64,000 bases of DNA from Modestobacter italicus (GTDB lineage: Bacteria > Actinomycetota > Actinomycetes > Mycobacteriales > Geodermatophilaceae). The stretch lies in assembly GCF_019799965.1 (NCBI RefSeq), contig NZ_JABGCJ010000002.1, positions 310,001 through 374,000 on the forward strand. Direction: 5' to 3'. Positions 26,663 to 37,440 of the stretch are shown here, in pieces. The translations under genes were made by a program, and so were the position numbers. The notes under the pieces were generated by a model. It searched no databases. It was not told the origin of the DNA and saw only the letters and a program-made list of their open reading frames with translations. Numbering within the stretch: the stretch's first letter is position 1; the number at the start of each line of letters is the position of its first letter.

Positions 26663-27118
26663 TCAGACCCCGGCGCCCTGCGCGGCCGGCTCGGCGTCCT
26701 GCCCGGCCGTCGCCGGGGCCATCCACATGACCTGCCAGCCGTGGCCGTCCAGGTCGAAGAAGCTGCGCGACACCATGAAACCGAGGTCCTCCAGCGGGTC
26801 GGCCTCGACGGCGCCGGCCGCCAGTGCGGCGTCGACGACGCGATCGACGTCCTCCCGGGACGGCACGCTGAAGCAGTAGAGGGCCAGCGCGTGCGTGGTC
26901 GGGTCGGCCATCGGCAGCTTCGAGTGCTGCGCGAAGGTCGCGTGGTCACCCAGCATCACGCTGGCCCGCTCGCCGACCAGCATGCAGGCGGCGCCCTCGC
27001 CGGAGAAGGCCTCGTCGAAGGTGAAGCCGAGTGCGGCGAAGAACGCCCTGCTGCGCTGGACGTCGGCCACGGGCAGGGTCACGAAGAACGCGCGCCCGGC
27101 GTGGGTGGGGGTGGTCAC
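26663..27118 (-). CDS. VOC (glyoxalase/bleomycin-resistance fold) protein
   Basis: A 151-residue protein with two beta-alpha-beta-beta-beta halves: FFVTLPVADVQRSRAFFAALGFTF at the start and ALYCFSVPSREDVDRVVDAALAAGA in the second half, ending in FFDLDGHGWQVMWM, where D/H/E-type metal or ligand residues are expected. Such stand-alone proteins bind or modify small molecules; no substrate is evident. GTG 27118 has GGGAG upstream. Divergent from the UvrA-like gene across 119 nt. Confidence 0.88.
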   Translation of the reverse strand: MTTPTHAGRAFFVTLPVADVQRSRAFFAALGFTFDEAFSGEGAACMLVGERASVMLGDHATFAQHSKLPMADPTTHALALYCFSVPSREDVDRVVDAALAAGAVEADPLEDLGFMVSRSFFDLDGHGWQVMWMAPATAGQDAEPAAQGAGV

Positions 27119-27237
27119 GATGGGTCTCCCGTCGATGGTGCGAGTGGGTACGCCGGCCTGGACTGCTCCGGCCGGCGGAAGTCATCGGTGAGGCCCCGCC
27201 GACGCCGGCACGCGAACCGCCGGTCAGGCTGGGCGGC

Positions 27238-29676
27238 ATGATCGACGAGCAGGCGGACGCCTGCGTCCGGGTCCGCGGCGCCCGCGAGCACAACCTGCGC
27301 AACGTCGACGTCGACGTCCCGCGTGACTCCCTGGTGGTGTTCACCGGCGTCTCCGGCTCGGGCAAGTCGTCGCTGGCGTTCGGCACCATCTACGCCGAGG
27401 CCCAGCGCCGGTACTTCGAGTCCGTCGCTCCCTACGCCCGCCGGCTCATCCAGCAGGTCGGTGCCCCGGTCGTCGACGAGATCGCCGGCCTGCCGCCCGC
27501 GGTCGCGCTCCAGCAGAGCCGCGGGGTGCCCAGCAGCCGGTCGACCGTCGGCACCGTCACGACGCTGTCCAACTCGCTGCGGATGCTGCTCTCCCGCGCC
27601 GGCAGCTACCCGCCGGGCGCCGAGAGGCTGGACTCCGACGCCTTCTCGCCCAACACGGCCGCCGGTGCCTGTCCGGAGTGCTCGGGCCTGGGCCGGGTGC
27701 ACGTGGTCACCGAGGACACCCTGGTGCCCGACCCGTCGCTCAGCATCCGGGACGGCGCGATCGCCGCCTGGCCCGGCGCCTGGTACGGCAAGAGCCTGCG
27801 CGACATCCTCATCGAGCTCGGCCATGACGTCGACCGGCCGTGGCGGGACATCCCGCAGGCCGAGCGGGACTGGATCCTGTTCACCGACGAGCAGCCCGAG
27901 GTCACCGTGCACCCGGTGCGCGGCGTCGACCAGGTGCAGCGCGACTACCAGGGTCGCTACACCGGCGCCCGCGCCTACGTGCTGCACACCCTCGCGAACA
28001 CCAAGAGCCCCACGATGCGCCAGCGGGCGCTGCGGTTCGTGCGGACCTCACCCTGCCCGGTGTGCGGCGGCCGCCGGCTGCGGCCCGAGTCGCTGGCCGT
28101 CACCTTCGCCGGCCGGACCATCGCCGAGCTCGCCGCCCAGCCGCTCACCGATCTCGCGGCCACGCTCCGGGGCGCGGAGGAGGCGGGCGAGGTCGCCGTC
28201 CGGATCACCACCGACCTCGTCGCCCGGATCGAGGTGCTCACCCGGCTGGGCCTGGGCTACCTCAGCCTCGACCGGACCACCCCGACGCTGTCGCCGGGCG
28301 AGCTGCAGCGGCTGCGGATCGCCACCCAGCTGCGGTCGGGCCTCTTCGGCGTCGTCTACGTCCTCGACGAGCCCTCCGCGGGGCTGCACCCGGCCGACGC
28401 CGAGCCGCTGCTCGACGTGCTGGACCAGCTCGTGGCGGCGGGCAACTCGCTGTTCGTCATCGAGCACGACATGGCGCTGGCCCGCCGCGCCGACTGGATC
28501 GTCGACGTCGGCCCGTACGCGGGGGAGCGGGGTGGCCGGGTGCTCTACAGCGGCCCGGTCGCCGGTCTGGCCGAGGTCGAGGACTCGGTGACCCGGCCGT
28601 ACCTCCTCGACACCGAGCGTCCCGCCGTCCGGCCCCGGCGCCGGCCCACCGGCCGGATCAACCTGCTCGGCGTCGAGCGGCACAACCTGCGCGGCGTCGA
28701 CGCCGCGTTCCCGCTGGGGGTCTTCACCGCGGTCACCGGCGTCTCCGGCTCGGGCAAGTCGACGCTGGTCAGCCAGGCGCTCGCCGACGTCGTCGCCCAG
28801 CACGTCGGTCCCCAGCCCGACCCGGAGTCCGACGACGACGCCCCGGACGACGACGCCGTCGCTCCGGTGCGGGTCGAGGGGCTGGACGCCGTCGACCGCC
28901 TGGTGCGGGTGGACCAGAAGCCTATCGGGCGCACGCCGCGGTCGAACCTGGCCACCTACACCGGGCTCTTCGACGACGTCCGCAAGGTCTTCGCCGCCAC
29001 CGACGAGGCGCGGGCGCGCGGGTACAGCGCCGGCCGGTTCTCCTTCAACGTGGCCGAGGGGCGCTGCCCCACCTGTCAGGGCGAGGGTGTCGTCGCTGTC
29101 GAGCTGCTCTTCCTGCCCGGCACCTCCGCGCCCTGCCCAACGTGTGCCGGCGCCCGGTACAACGCCGAGACGCTGGAGGTCACCCACCGCGGCAGGAACA
29201 TCGCCGAGGTGCTCGACCTGACCGTCGAGGCTGCGATCGACGTCCTCGCCGACCTGCCGTCGGTGGCCACCAGCCTGCGCACCCTGCAGGAGGTGGGCCT
29301 CGGTTACCTGCGCTTGGGGCAGCCGGCGACCGAGCTGTCCGGCGGGGAGGCGCAGCGGGTGAAGCTGGCCAGCGAGCTGCAGCGAGCCCGGCGCGGGCAC
29401 ACCCTCTACCTGCTCGACGAGCCGACCACCGGGCTGCACCCCGCGGACGTCGCGCTGCTGATGCGCCAGCTCCACCAGCTCGTCGACGCCGGCAACACCG
29501 TCGTCGTGGTCGAGCACGACATGGACGTCGTCGCCGGCGCCGACTGGGTGCTCGACCTCGGCCCCGGCGCGGGCGACGACGGCGGCCGGATCGTCGCGGC
29601 GGGCACCCCGGAGGAGGTCGCCGCCGTGCCGGAGAGCCGGACAGCCCGGTTCCTGGCTCCCCGACTGCCGGCCTGA
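27238..29676 (+). CDS. UvrA-like ABC ATPase (UvrA paralogue)
   Basis: An 812-residue tandem ABC protein, shorter than the canonical ~950-residue UvrA. First half: [21 protein letters not shown] (Walker A, quoted in part), YARRL, zinc segments CPECSGLG and CPVCGGRR, signature [13 protein letters not shown] and Walker [14 protein letters not shown]. Second half: [13 protein letters not shown], zinc motif CPTCQGEG...[21 protein letters not shown] and [13 protein letters not shown]. The shortened insertion region resembles UvrA2-type and drug-resistance UvrA-like proteins (DrrC), which can bind intercalated or modified DNA. Canonical uvrABC is not here. A role in repair or drug tolerance is inference. 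Confidence 0.93.
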   Translation: MIDEQADACVRVRGAREHNLRNVDVDVPRDSLVVFTGVSGSGKSSLAFGTIYAEAQRRYFESVAPYARRLIQQVGAPVVDEIAGLPPAVALQQSRGVPSSRSTVGTVTTLSNSLRMLLSRAGSYPPGAERLDSDAFSPNTAAGACPECSGLGRVHVVTEDTLVPDPSLSIRDGAIAAWPGAWYGKSLRDILIELGHDVDRPWRDIPQAERDWILFTDEQPEVTVHPVRGVDQVQRDYQGRYTGARAYVLHTLANTKSPTMRQRALRFVRTSPCPVCGGRRLRPESLAVTFAGRTIAELAAQPLTDLAATLRGAEEAGEVAVRITTDLVARIEVLTRLGLGYLSLDRTTPTLSPGELQRLRIATQLRSGLFGVVYVLDEPSAGLHPADAEPLLDVLDQLVAAGNSLFVIEHDMALARRADWIVDVGPYAGERGGRVLYSGPVAGLAEVEDSVTRPYLLDTERPAVRPRRRPTGRINLLGVERHNLRGVDAAFPLGVFTAVTGVSGSGKSTLVSQALADVVAQHVGPQPDPESDDDAPDDDAVAPVRVEGLDAVDRLVRVDQKPIGRTPRSNLATYTGLFDDVRKVFAATDEARARGYSAGRFSFNVAEGRCPTCQGEGVVAVELLFLPGTSAPCPTCAGARYNAETLEVTHRGRNIAEVLDLTVEAAIDVLADLPSVATSLRTLQEVGLGYLRLGQPATELSGGEAQRVKLASELQRARRGHTLYLLDEPTTGLHPADVALLMRQLHQLVDAGNTVVVVEHDMDVVAGADWVLDLGPGAGDDGGRIVAAGTPEEVAAVPESRTARFLAPRLPA

Positions 29677-29764
29677 ACTCCCGACCGGGGTAGGCGGAAC
29701 AGTCGGCAGCGCAGGGGCTCTGGACGCCGACGTTGATCAACGAGGTGGAGATCGAGTCGTGGGG

Positions 29765-31823
<2,059 letters not shown>

Positions 31824-31832
31824 ACGCGGGGC

Positions 31833-33464
31833 TCAGTCCTCCAGCAGCCAGACGGCGGTGTTCGGCGGGAGGGCGATGGTGCCGGCCCGGTCGTGCACCC
31901 GGGCCGCCGAGGCGAGCAGCACCGAGCCCGACGTCCGCTCCAGCACGGTCTCGCTGCCCATGTTGACCACGCAGCGCACCACCTCGCCGTCCCCGGTGCA
32001 GCGCACGGTCAGCACGTCGCCCTGGGTGCTGACGACCGCCTCACCGGAGCCGAGGGCGGAGTGCGCCGCCCGCAGCGCCAGCGCCCGGCGGTAGAGGGTG
32101 AGCATCGAGCTGCCGTCCCGCACCTGGGAGGAGACCGCGTAGCGGTCCCAGTCGGCCGGGATGGGCAGCCACGGTTCCGCGGAACCGTCGGGGGAGAAGC
32201 CGACGCCGTCCGAGGCGTTCCACGGCATCGGGACCCGGCAGCCGTCGCGGCCGGCGCGGGCGCCGCCGCTGCGGAAGAAGATCGGGTCGGTCTTCGCCTC
32301 GTCGGGCACGACGGCCTGCGGCAGGCCGAGCTCGTCGCCGGCGTAGAGGTACGGCGAGCCCGGCAGCGCCAGCACCATGAGCGCGGCCGCGCGGGCCCGG
32401 GCGGTGCCGAGCTCGCCGCCGCCGAAGCGGGTGACCTGGCGGTCCTTGTCGTGGTTGCCCAGCACCCAGGAGACCGGCGCGCCGACCTGGCTGAACGCGT
32501 CGAGCGCGGTCTGCACGCCGTCGGCGAAGGCGGCGGTGTCCCACGGCGACTTGAGCAGCCGGAAGGAGAACGACTGGTGCATCTCGTCGGGCCGGGAGTA
32601 CAGCGCCACCTGGCTCAGGTCGGCCAGGCAGACCTCGCCGACCAGCATGGCGTCTTCGTACTCGTCGCAGACCGCCCGCCACTGGCGCCAGACGTCGTGC
32701 ACCTCGGGCTGGTTCCAGGTCATCGCCTGCTCGGGGCCGTGGCCGAAGAGGGTGGGGGAGTAGGCGCCGGGGTTGTCGCGCAGCTGCGCGTCCTTGAACA
32801 GGCCGTAGGCGACGTCGACCCGGAATCCGCTGACGCCGCGGTCCAGCCAGAACCGCAAGGTCTTCTCGAAGTCGGCGGCCACCGCCGGGTCGCGCCAGTT
32901 CAGGTCGGGCTGCTCGGGGGCGAACAGGTGCAGGTACCAGCGGCCGTCCGGGGTACGTGACCAGGCCGGCCCGCCGAACAGCGAGCGCCAGTTGTTCGGC
33001 GGCTCCTCCGAGGCCGGCGCGAAGTGGTAGCGGGACGCCTCGGCGGAGTCCGGGTCGGCCAGCGCCGCGGCGAACCAGGGGTGCCGGTCGGAGGTGTGGT
33101 TCGGGACGACGTCCAGCACGACCCGCAGGCCGAGCCGGCGGGCGTCGGCGACGAGGGCCTCCAGGTCGGCGACGTCGCCGTAGTCGGGGTCGACCGCCCG
33201 GTAGTCGCAGATGTCGTAGCCGCCGTCGGCGCCGCCGGAGGGGTAGTGCGGGTTGATCCACAGCGCGTCGACGCCCAGCCAGGACAGGTAGGGCAGTCGG
33301 GCGCGCAGCCCGGCCAGGTCACCGATGCCGTCGCCGTTGCTGTCGGCGAACGAGCGCAGGTACACCTGGTAGACCACGGCCGTCCGCCACCAGGGCGAGG
33401 CCGAACGCTCGGGGGCGACCTGCTGCTCGGTCGCGGTCCCCACAGAGGCGAGCCGACGTGACAT
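31833..33464 (-). CDS. Alpha-glucosidase, GH13 family (oligo-1,6-glucosidase / AglA type)
   Basis: A cytosolic glycoside hydrolase of about 543 residues that releases glucose from the non-reducing end of alpha-glucosides. GH13 regions are complete: VYQVYLRSFADSNGDGIGDL, LRVVLDVVPNHTSDRHPWF, GFRVDVAYGLFKD with the nucleophile Asp, MLVGEVCLADL with the acid/base Glu, and SWVLGNHDKDR with the transition-state Asp. A calcium-like DSNGDGIGD loop is present. The C-terminal beta domain ends in VWLLED. ATG 33464 is used; a GTG at 33515 would add 17 residues. Convergent with the VOC gene. No sugar transporter is adjacent. Confidence 0.93.
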   Translation of the reverse strand: MSRRLASVGTATEQQVAPERSASPWWRTAVVYQVYLRSFADSNGDGIGDLAGLRARLPYLSWLGVDALWINPHYPSGGADGGYDICDYRAVDPDYGDVADLEALVADARRLGLRVVLDVVPNHTSDRHPWFAAALADPDSAEASRYHFAPASEEPPNNWRSLFGGPAWSRTPDGRWYLHLFAPEQPDLNWRDPAVAADFEKTLRFWLDRGVSGFRVDVAYGLFKDAQLRDNPGAYSPTLFGHGPEQAMTWNQPEVHDVWRQWRAVCDEYEDAMLVGEVCLADLSQVALYSRPDEMHQSFSFRLLKSPWDTAAFADGVQTALDAFSQVGAPVSWVLGNHDKDRQVTRFGGGELGTARARAAALMVLALPGSPYLYAGDELGLPQAVVPDEAKTDPIFFRSGGARAGRDGCRVPMPWNASDGVGFSPDGSAEPWLPIPADWDRYAVSSQVRDGSSMLTLYRRALALRAAHSALGSGEAVVSTQGDVLTVRCTGDGEVVRCVVNMGSETVLERTSGSVLLASAARVHDRAGTIALPPNTAVWLLED

Positions 33465-33632
33465 GTCGCCATCATCGGCAGCTGACCGGTCGAGCTGTGT
33501 GCCCTGGGTCACCAAGGACGAATGAGATGTCTGTCGGATCTCGCCAAGCCCCGGACGTCGTGGCTGGTGGGCCTGGGTGTCCGGTGGCGCCCGACCGGGT
33601 GTGGCACGCTGGGATCAGAGCCCGACGTGGCT

Positions 33633-33674
33633 CCCGGACGAGGGTGCCGTACCCGGTGTGCGACAAGACGGCAC
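33633..33674 (+). ncRNA. Guanidine-III riboswitch (ykkC-III type)
   Basis: The RNA matches the compact guanidine-III aptamer almost base for base. CCGGACGAGG (33634-33643), TGCCGTACCCGG and then CGACAAGACGGCAC carry the invariant ACGAGG, CGTACCCGG and ACAAGACGG blocks. Pairings: 33634-33637 with 33653-33656 (CCGG/CCGG), and 33644-33650 with 33668-33674 (GTGCCGT/ACGGCAC), making the H-type pseudoknot. The Shine-Dalgarno GGAGGAG (33675-33681) abuts the 3' strand, so ligand binding most likely controls translation of the exporter. Confidence 0.93.
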
Positions 33675-33687
33675 GGAGGAGCTCCTC

Positions 33688-34002
33688 ATGTCCTGGCTCG
33701 TGCTCGTGCTCTCCGGCGTCCTCGAAGCGGTGTGGGCCACCGCGCTGGGCCGGTCGGAGGGCTTCACCCGGCTCGGTCCGACCGTCGTCTTCGGGGTCTC
33801 CGTGGTGGCCAGCATGGTGGGGCTCGCCTACGCCATGCGGACGCTGCCGGTGGGGACGTCGTACGCGGTGTGGGTGGGCATCGGAGCCTCGCTCACCGTG
33901 GCCTACGCGATGGTGACCGGTGACGAGCCGGCGTCGGTGGCCAAGGTGCTCCTGCTGCTGGGCATCGTCGGCTGCGTGATCGGGCTCAAGCTGCTGCACT
34001 GA
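33688..34002 (+). CDS. gdx: Guanidinium exporter, SMR family (Gdx/SugE type)
   Basis: A 104-residue protein with four membrane helices. It works as a dual-topology dimer exchanging guanidinium for protons across the inner membrane. It has the Gdx subtype signatures: the essential Glu in VLSGVLEAVWATALGRSEGFTRL, the GTSYAVWVGIGA block in helix 3, and MRTLPVG. The upstream guanidine-III riboswitch identifies the substrate independently. ATG 33688 has GGAGGAG at 33675-33681; that ribosome binding site overlaps the palindrome GAGGAGCTCCTC (33676-33687). Confidence 0.95.
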   Translation: MSWLVLVLSGVLEAVWATALGRSEGFTRLGPTVVFGVSVVASMVGLAYAMRTLPVGTSYAVWVGIGASLTVAYAMVTGDEPASVAKVLLLLGIVGCVIGLKLLH

Positions 34003-34062
34003 CGGCGCACCGGCAGTTCACCTGATGATTGAGCGGGTGTGGCCTGGGGCACACCGTGGTGC

Positions 34063-34317
34063 GTGAGCACGTACGCCGTCGGATTCGCCCGTCCCGACCG
34101 CAGGTCGTGGGCGCAGCCGGTCGACCAGCCGATGTCCTGGCACGCCGTGGAGGCGCACCGCCCCGCCGACGAGCTCGACGGGGAGGTCGAGCTCGCCGTC
34201 TGCGGGGCGATCGTGCAGGTCTGGGGCGCCCAGCGCTGGGACCGGATGAGCGCCGGCCGGTCCACCTGCGCGGAGTGCCGGCAGCGGACCACTCCGGCGC
34301 TCCGGCAGGTCGGCTAG
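34063..34317 (+). CDS. Small hypothetical protein with C-terminal CxxC
   Basis: About 84 residues from GTG 34063 (an in-frame GTG at 34039 is possible). It reads STYAVGFARPDRRSWAQPV, then SWHAVEA, LAVCGAIVQVWGAQRW and STCAECRQRT at the end. A cysteine in VCGA and the CAEC pair could bind a metal. Similar short proteins occur in many actinobacteria, without a known role. Its stop overlaps the stop of the acyl-CoA dehydrogenase on the other strand within the tetranucleotide CTAG. Confidence 0.6.
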   Translation: MSTYAVGFARPDRRSWAQPVDQPMSWHAVEAHRPADELDGEVELAVCGAIVQVWGAQRWDRMSAGRSTCAECRQRTTPALRQVG

Positions 34318-35540
34318 ATCGACTGCGGCGGCTCGGCCGGCTTCCGCTCGGCGCGAGCCGACCGCCGTCCGGTGATCGCCGAGATGCCGGTGATGTCCCG
34401 GCCCACGATCAGCGCCTGGACGTGGTCGGTGCCCTCGAAGGTGTAGATCGCCTCGATGTCGGCGTGGTGCCGGGCGATGTGGTGCTCCAGCAGGATGCCG
34501 TCACCGCCGAACAGGTCCCGGGCGTCGGCGACGATCTGCCGGGCCTTCTTGCAGTTGTTCATCTTCGCCATCGACGCCATCGCCGCGGTCATCCGGCCCT
34601 CGTCGGCCAGCTTGCTCAACCGCCAGCTCAGCAGCTGCATGCTGGTGATCTCGGCCAGCATCCGGGCCAGCTTGTCCTGCACCAGCTGGTAGCCGGCGAT
34701 CGGCTGGCCGAACTGCTCCCGCTGCAGGGTGTGCCGCAGCGCCAGCTCGTAGGCGGCCTCGGCGATGCCCAGCGCGCGCCACGCCACGGTGTACCGGGTG
34801 CGGTCCAGCACCACCGACACGTCCTTGAACGAGTGGCAGTTGGTCAGCTTGTTCTCAGCCGGCACCCGCACCTCGTCCAGGGTGATCTCGGCCTGCCACA
34901 CCGCCCGCAGCGCCGTCTTGCCGGTCATCCGGGTCGCGGTCCAGCCGATCGACCCCTTCGGGACAACGTAGCCGCCGACGGCGCCGTCCTCGTCACGGGC
35001 CCAGATGAGCACGAGGTCGGCGATGGTGCCGTTGCCGATCCACTTCTTCGCCCCGGTCAGCACCCACTCGTCGCCGTCCCGGCGGGCCCGGGTCTCCAGC
35101 GCGACGGCGTCCGAGCCGTGCTGCGGCTCGGTCAGGCCGAAGGCGCCGATCAGCTCCATCCGGGCCATCGCCGGCAGCCAGCGCTCGCGCTGCTCCTCGT
35201 CGCCCAGCAGGGCGATCGACTGCATCGCCAGGAAGCTGTGCACGCCGTAGAAGGTGCCGAGGCTGCCGTCGGCGCGGGCCCACTCGGCGGCGACCAGGCC
35301 GGCGGCGACCGCGCTCATCCCGGCCGAGCCGTAGCCGGCGACGGTGCCGCCGGCGATGCCCAGCTCGGCGATCTTCGGGACGAGCTCGAACGGGAACTCC
35401 GCCCGTTCCCAGTAGTCGTTGATGACCGGGGTGACCTCCCGGGCGCAGAACTCCCGGACCCGGTTGCGGACCTCGATCTCCGCGGGCTCCAGCAGGTCCT
35501 CGAGGGCGTAGAAGTCGGGGCTGGTGGCGTCGTTGCTCAC
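34314..35540 (-). CDS. Acyl-CoA dehydrogenase, glutaryl-CoA dehydrogenase-like
   Basis: A 408-residue flavoenzyme that oxidises an acyl-CoA and passes electrons to ETF. It contains FGLTEPQHGSDAVALETRARRDGDEWVLTGAKKWIGNGT (short cores AFGLTEPQHGSDA and LTGAKKWIGNG), VLDRTRYTVAWRALGIAEAAYE, REQFGQPIAGYQLVQDKLA and YTFEGTDHVQALIVGRDITG, where Glu of FEGT is at the catalytic base position. The GTD/RDITG pattern and the LTEPQHGSD start favour glutaryl-CoA dehydrogenase relatives, although isovaleryl or other acyl-CoAs are possible. GTG 35540 is chosen; GGAGG lies 13 nt upstream. Confidence 0.9.
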   Translation of the reverse strand: MSNDATSPDFYALEDLLEPAEIEVRNRVREFCAREVTPVINDYWERAEFPFELVPKIAELGIAGGTVAGYGSAGMSAVAAGLVAAEWARADGSLGTFYGVHSFLAMQSIALLGDEEQRERWLPAMARMELIGAFGLTEPQHGSDAVALETRARRDGDEWVLTGAKKWIGNGTIADLVLIWARDEDGAVGGYVVPKGSIGWTATRMTGKTALRAVWQAEITLDEVRVPAENKLTNCHSFKDVSVVLDRTRYTVAWRALGIAEAAYELALRHTLQREQFGQPIAGYQLVQDKLARMLAEITSMQLLSWRLSKLADEGRMTAAMASMAKMNNCKKARQIVADARDLFGGDGILLEHHIARHHADIEAIYTFEGTDHVQALIVGRDITGISAITGRRSARAERKPAEPPQSI

Positions 35541-35581
35541 CGTTCGGACGGTACCTCCGGGTGACACCGAGTGCCGTGTGC

Positions 35582-36091
35582 TCAGCGCCGTTCCAACGTG
35601 CCCCGCAGCAGGGCGGCCTGCCCAGCGTGCTGCAGGTCGTCGGTGATCACGCTGACCAGCCGGACGCCGAGGGTGACCGGCGGGTCCCAGCGCTCGTCGA
35701 CGATCCGGTCGAGGTCGGCGGGGGAGAGGCCGCGGACGAACTCGGCGGTGCGGGCGTGCACGTCGGCGTGGTGGTCGATCAGCAGCTGCGGGTCGGTGAT
35801 CCGGGTGCGGGCGACGTCCTGGCTGCTGAAGCCGTAGCCGATGGCGCCCACGTCGAAGGGCAGCCCGAACCGCTCCGCCCAGCCGTTGGCCGTGTACGCC
35901 TGCTCGGTGCCGGCGACCTCGGAGACGTGGTCGTCCTGCACCCGGGTGAGGTGCCAGACCAGCCAGGCGATGGTGTTCGCCTCCGGGTCGACCCGGGCGT
36001 TGAGCAGCTCCGGGTCGATCCCGTCGAGGGCGCCGCGCACGGCCTCCTCGACGTTGTCGAACGCGGTCAGCAGCAGGTCCCGGATCTCCAT
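35582..36091 (-). CDS. DinB/DUF664-type mycothiol-dependent enzyme
   Basis: A 169-residue four-helix protein. It matches the actinobacterial DinB-like group: LLTAFDNVEEAVRGALDGID, then NTIAWLVWHLTRVQDDH with a first metal His, IDHHADVHARTAEF, and a third His in DDLQHAGQAALLRG. The three His would bind zinc or nickel. In this group mycothiol is the usual thiol cofactor (S-transferase or detoxification). Start at ATG 36091, with a GTG at 36100 as alternative. Confidence 0.82.
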   Translation of the reverse strand: MEIRDLLLTAFDNVEEAVRGALDGIDPELLNARVDPEANTIAWLVWHLTRVQDDHVSEVAGTEQAYTANGWAERFGLPFDVGAIGYGFSSQDVARTRITDPQLLIDHHADVHARTAEFVRGLSPADLDRIVDERWDPPVTLGVRLVSVITDDLQHAGQAALLRGTLERR

Positions 36092-36121
36092 GTGCCGCAC
36101 CTACCCGTGTCGCCGCGCCGC

Positions 36122-37186
36122 TCAACCAACGCCGGTCACCGCCGGGCCGACGGTCGGCCCGCTCTCCGGGAGGTCGGCAGCGTCGTCGTCCGCGGGGTCG
36201 AGCACACGTCGGGGAGCGGTGCGGGGTGAGTCGGCGTCCTCCCGCAGCAGGCTGCTGGCCAGGGTCAGGGCGAAGACGACGATCAGCAGGGTCTGGGTCA
36301 TCACCAGGGCGCTGAGCAGGTTCGCCACCGAGCTCTCGGGCTCCACCGGTGACCCGCCGGTGGTGGTGAGGCTGCTCAGCGCGAAGTAGGCGAAGTGGGT
36401 CAGCCGGTCGAACTCCGCGGCCAGGCCACCGCCCTCCCGGGCGGCGCTGAAGCCGCCACTGAACCGCTGGACGGCGGTGCACGCGACGATGTCGGCGAGC
36501 ACGGCGTAGGCGGTGAGCCGGGCGAACACCCGGATCTCCGCCGACGCGGGGGGCTGGGCGGCCGCGGTCCGCCGGGTGAAGCCCAGCATGTGGAACGGCC
36601 GCGCGTACGACCCGGCGGTGACGTACCAGGTGACCGCCTCCACGACGAGCACCGTGCTGACCACGGCGGTGGTCACCGCGAGGACGACGACCAGCGGCAC
36701 CTCCGTCCAGGGGAGGTGGAACGCGTCCGCTCGCCGTCCGAGGCGCAGGTCGGCCAGCACGCACACCGCTGCGGCGGCCTTCACCAGCGGCCGGGCGCCG
36801 AAGAGGCAGGACACCGTGCGGCGGGCGACCTCGCGGGTGCGGGCCCGCTGCGGTGTGTCGCTGTCGCGCTCGTGGGTCCAGCCTCGCAGGACGTGGTCCT
36901 TGATGCCGAAGGGCAGGAAGAACCGCCCGCGCCCGCGGAGGAGGGCGATGCCCTCCTCGACCGTCTGCGGCACGTCGGCCTTGTACGCCGCGCTGTACTC
37001 CTTGGCGTTGGCGGCGGCCCAGCCGATCGCCCGGACGATCGCGTACGCCTTGACCGTCAGCAGCAGCAGCACCCCGCCGACGACCACGGCCTGCGGCCAG
37101 CCGCCCCACAGGACGGCGACGGCCGCGCAGGCGACCGCCAGTGCCTTCTGCCACGACCACAGACGGGCTCGTGCCCGGATCCACAT
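36122..37186 (-). CDS. Channel-like membrane protein with atypical pore loop
   Basis: A 354-residue protein with hydrophobic segments at about 14-32, 33-52, 163-188, 222-240 and 286-313. Residues 266-283, YFALSSLTTTGGSPVEPE, followed by a hydrophobic inner helix, have the look of an ion-channel pore loop. The selectivity sequence is T-T-G-G-S rather than T-V-G-Y-G-D. FLPFGIK at 90-96 is shared with the island protein at 15674-16510, and other blocks align too, so both appear to be one family. The ATG at 37186 has GAGG upstream. It is downstream of a 36-residue ORF and divergent from a true RCK potassium channel. Ion specificity is unknown. Confidence 0.7.
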   Translation of the reverse strand: MWIRARARLWSWQKALAVACAAVAVLWGGWPQAVVVGGVLLLLTVKAYAIVRAIGWAAANAKEYSAAYKADVPQTVEEGIALLRGRGRFFLPFGIKDHVLRGWTHERDSDTPQRARTREVARRTVSCLFGARPLVKAAAAVCVLADLRLGRRADAFHLPWTEVPLVVVLAVTTAVVSTVLVVEAVTWYVTAGSYARPFHMLGFTRRTAAAQPPASAEIRVFARLTAYAVLADIVACTAVQRFSGGFSAAREGGGLAAEFDRLTHFAYFALSSLTTTGGSPVEPESSVANLLSALVMTQTLLIVVFALTLASSLLREDADSPRTAPRRVLDPADDDAADLPESGPTVGPAVTGVG

Positions 37187-37259
37187 GGACCTCGTCCAGC
37201 CTCTCGATCGACGCGGTGTCGACGGGGAGATCGGCCGGACCGGCCGGGAACTGAAGTCG

Positions 37260-37370
37260 TCAGTCGTCCTCGTCGCTTGCGGCCTCCAGCTCCTCGACCT
37301 GCTCGGGGGTGGCCTGCTCCAGGGCGATGTCCCGGGGCTCGGGCAGGTCGTCGTCCATCGGGGTCGTCAT
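37260..37370 (-). CDS. Small acidic protein (36 residues)
   Basis: ATG 37370 with AGGGTG about 6 nt upstream opens a 36-codon frame. The product is very acidic, with DDDLPEP, TPEQVEELE and a DEDD end. It precedes the channel-like gene by 73 nt on the same strand and faces the RCK channel gene. Composition and ribosome binding site argue for a real short protein, but nothing else confirms it. Confidence 0.45.
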   Translation of the reverse strand: MTTPMDDDLPEPRDIALEQATPEQVEELEAASDEDD

Positions 37371-37440
37371 GTCGACACCCTGACCCCAGTACGGTGCACG
37401 CGCTAGGTTGCCCGCACCCGTCCGTCCTGGCAGGAGGCCT

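Noticed and set aside
34314-37184. One 956-codon minus-strand frame spanning several genes.
   Set aside because: Only its last 408 codons are the acyl-CoA dehydrogenase; the rest overlaps the DinB-like and channel-like genes in another frame and is Arg/Pro-rich noise.
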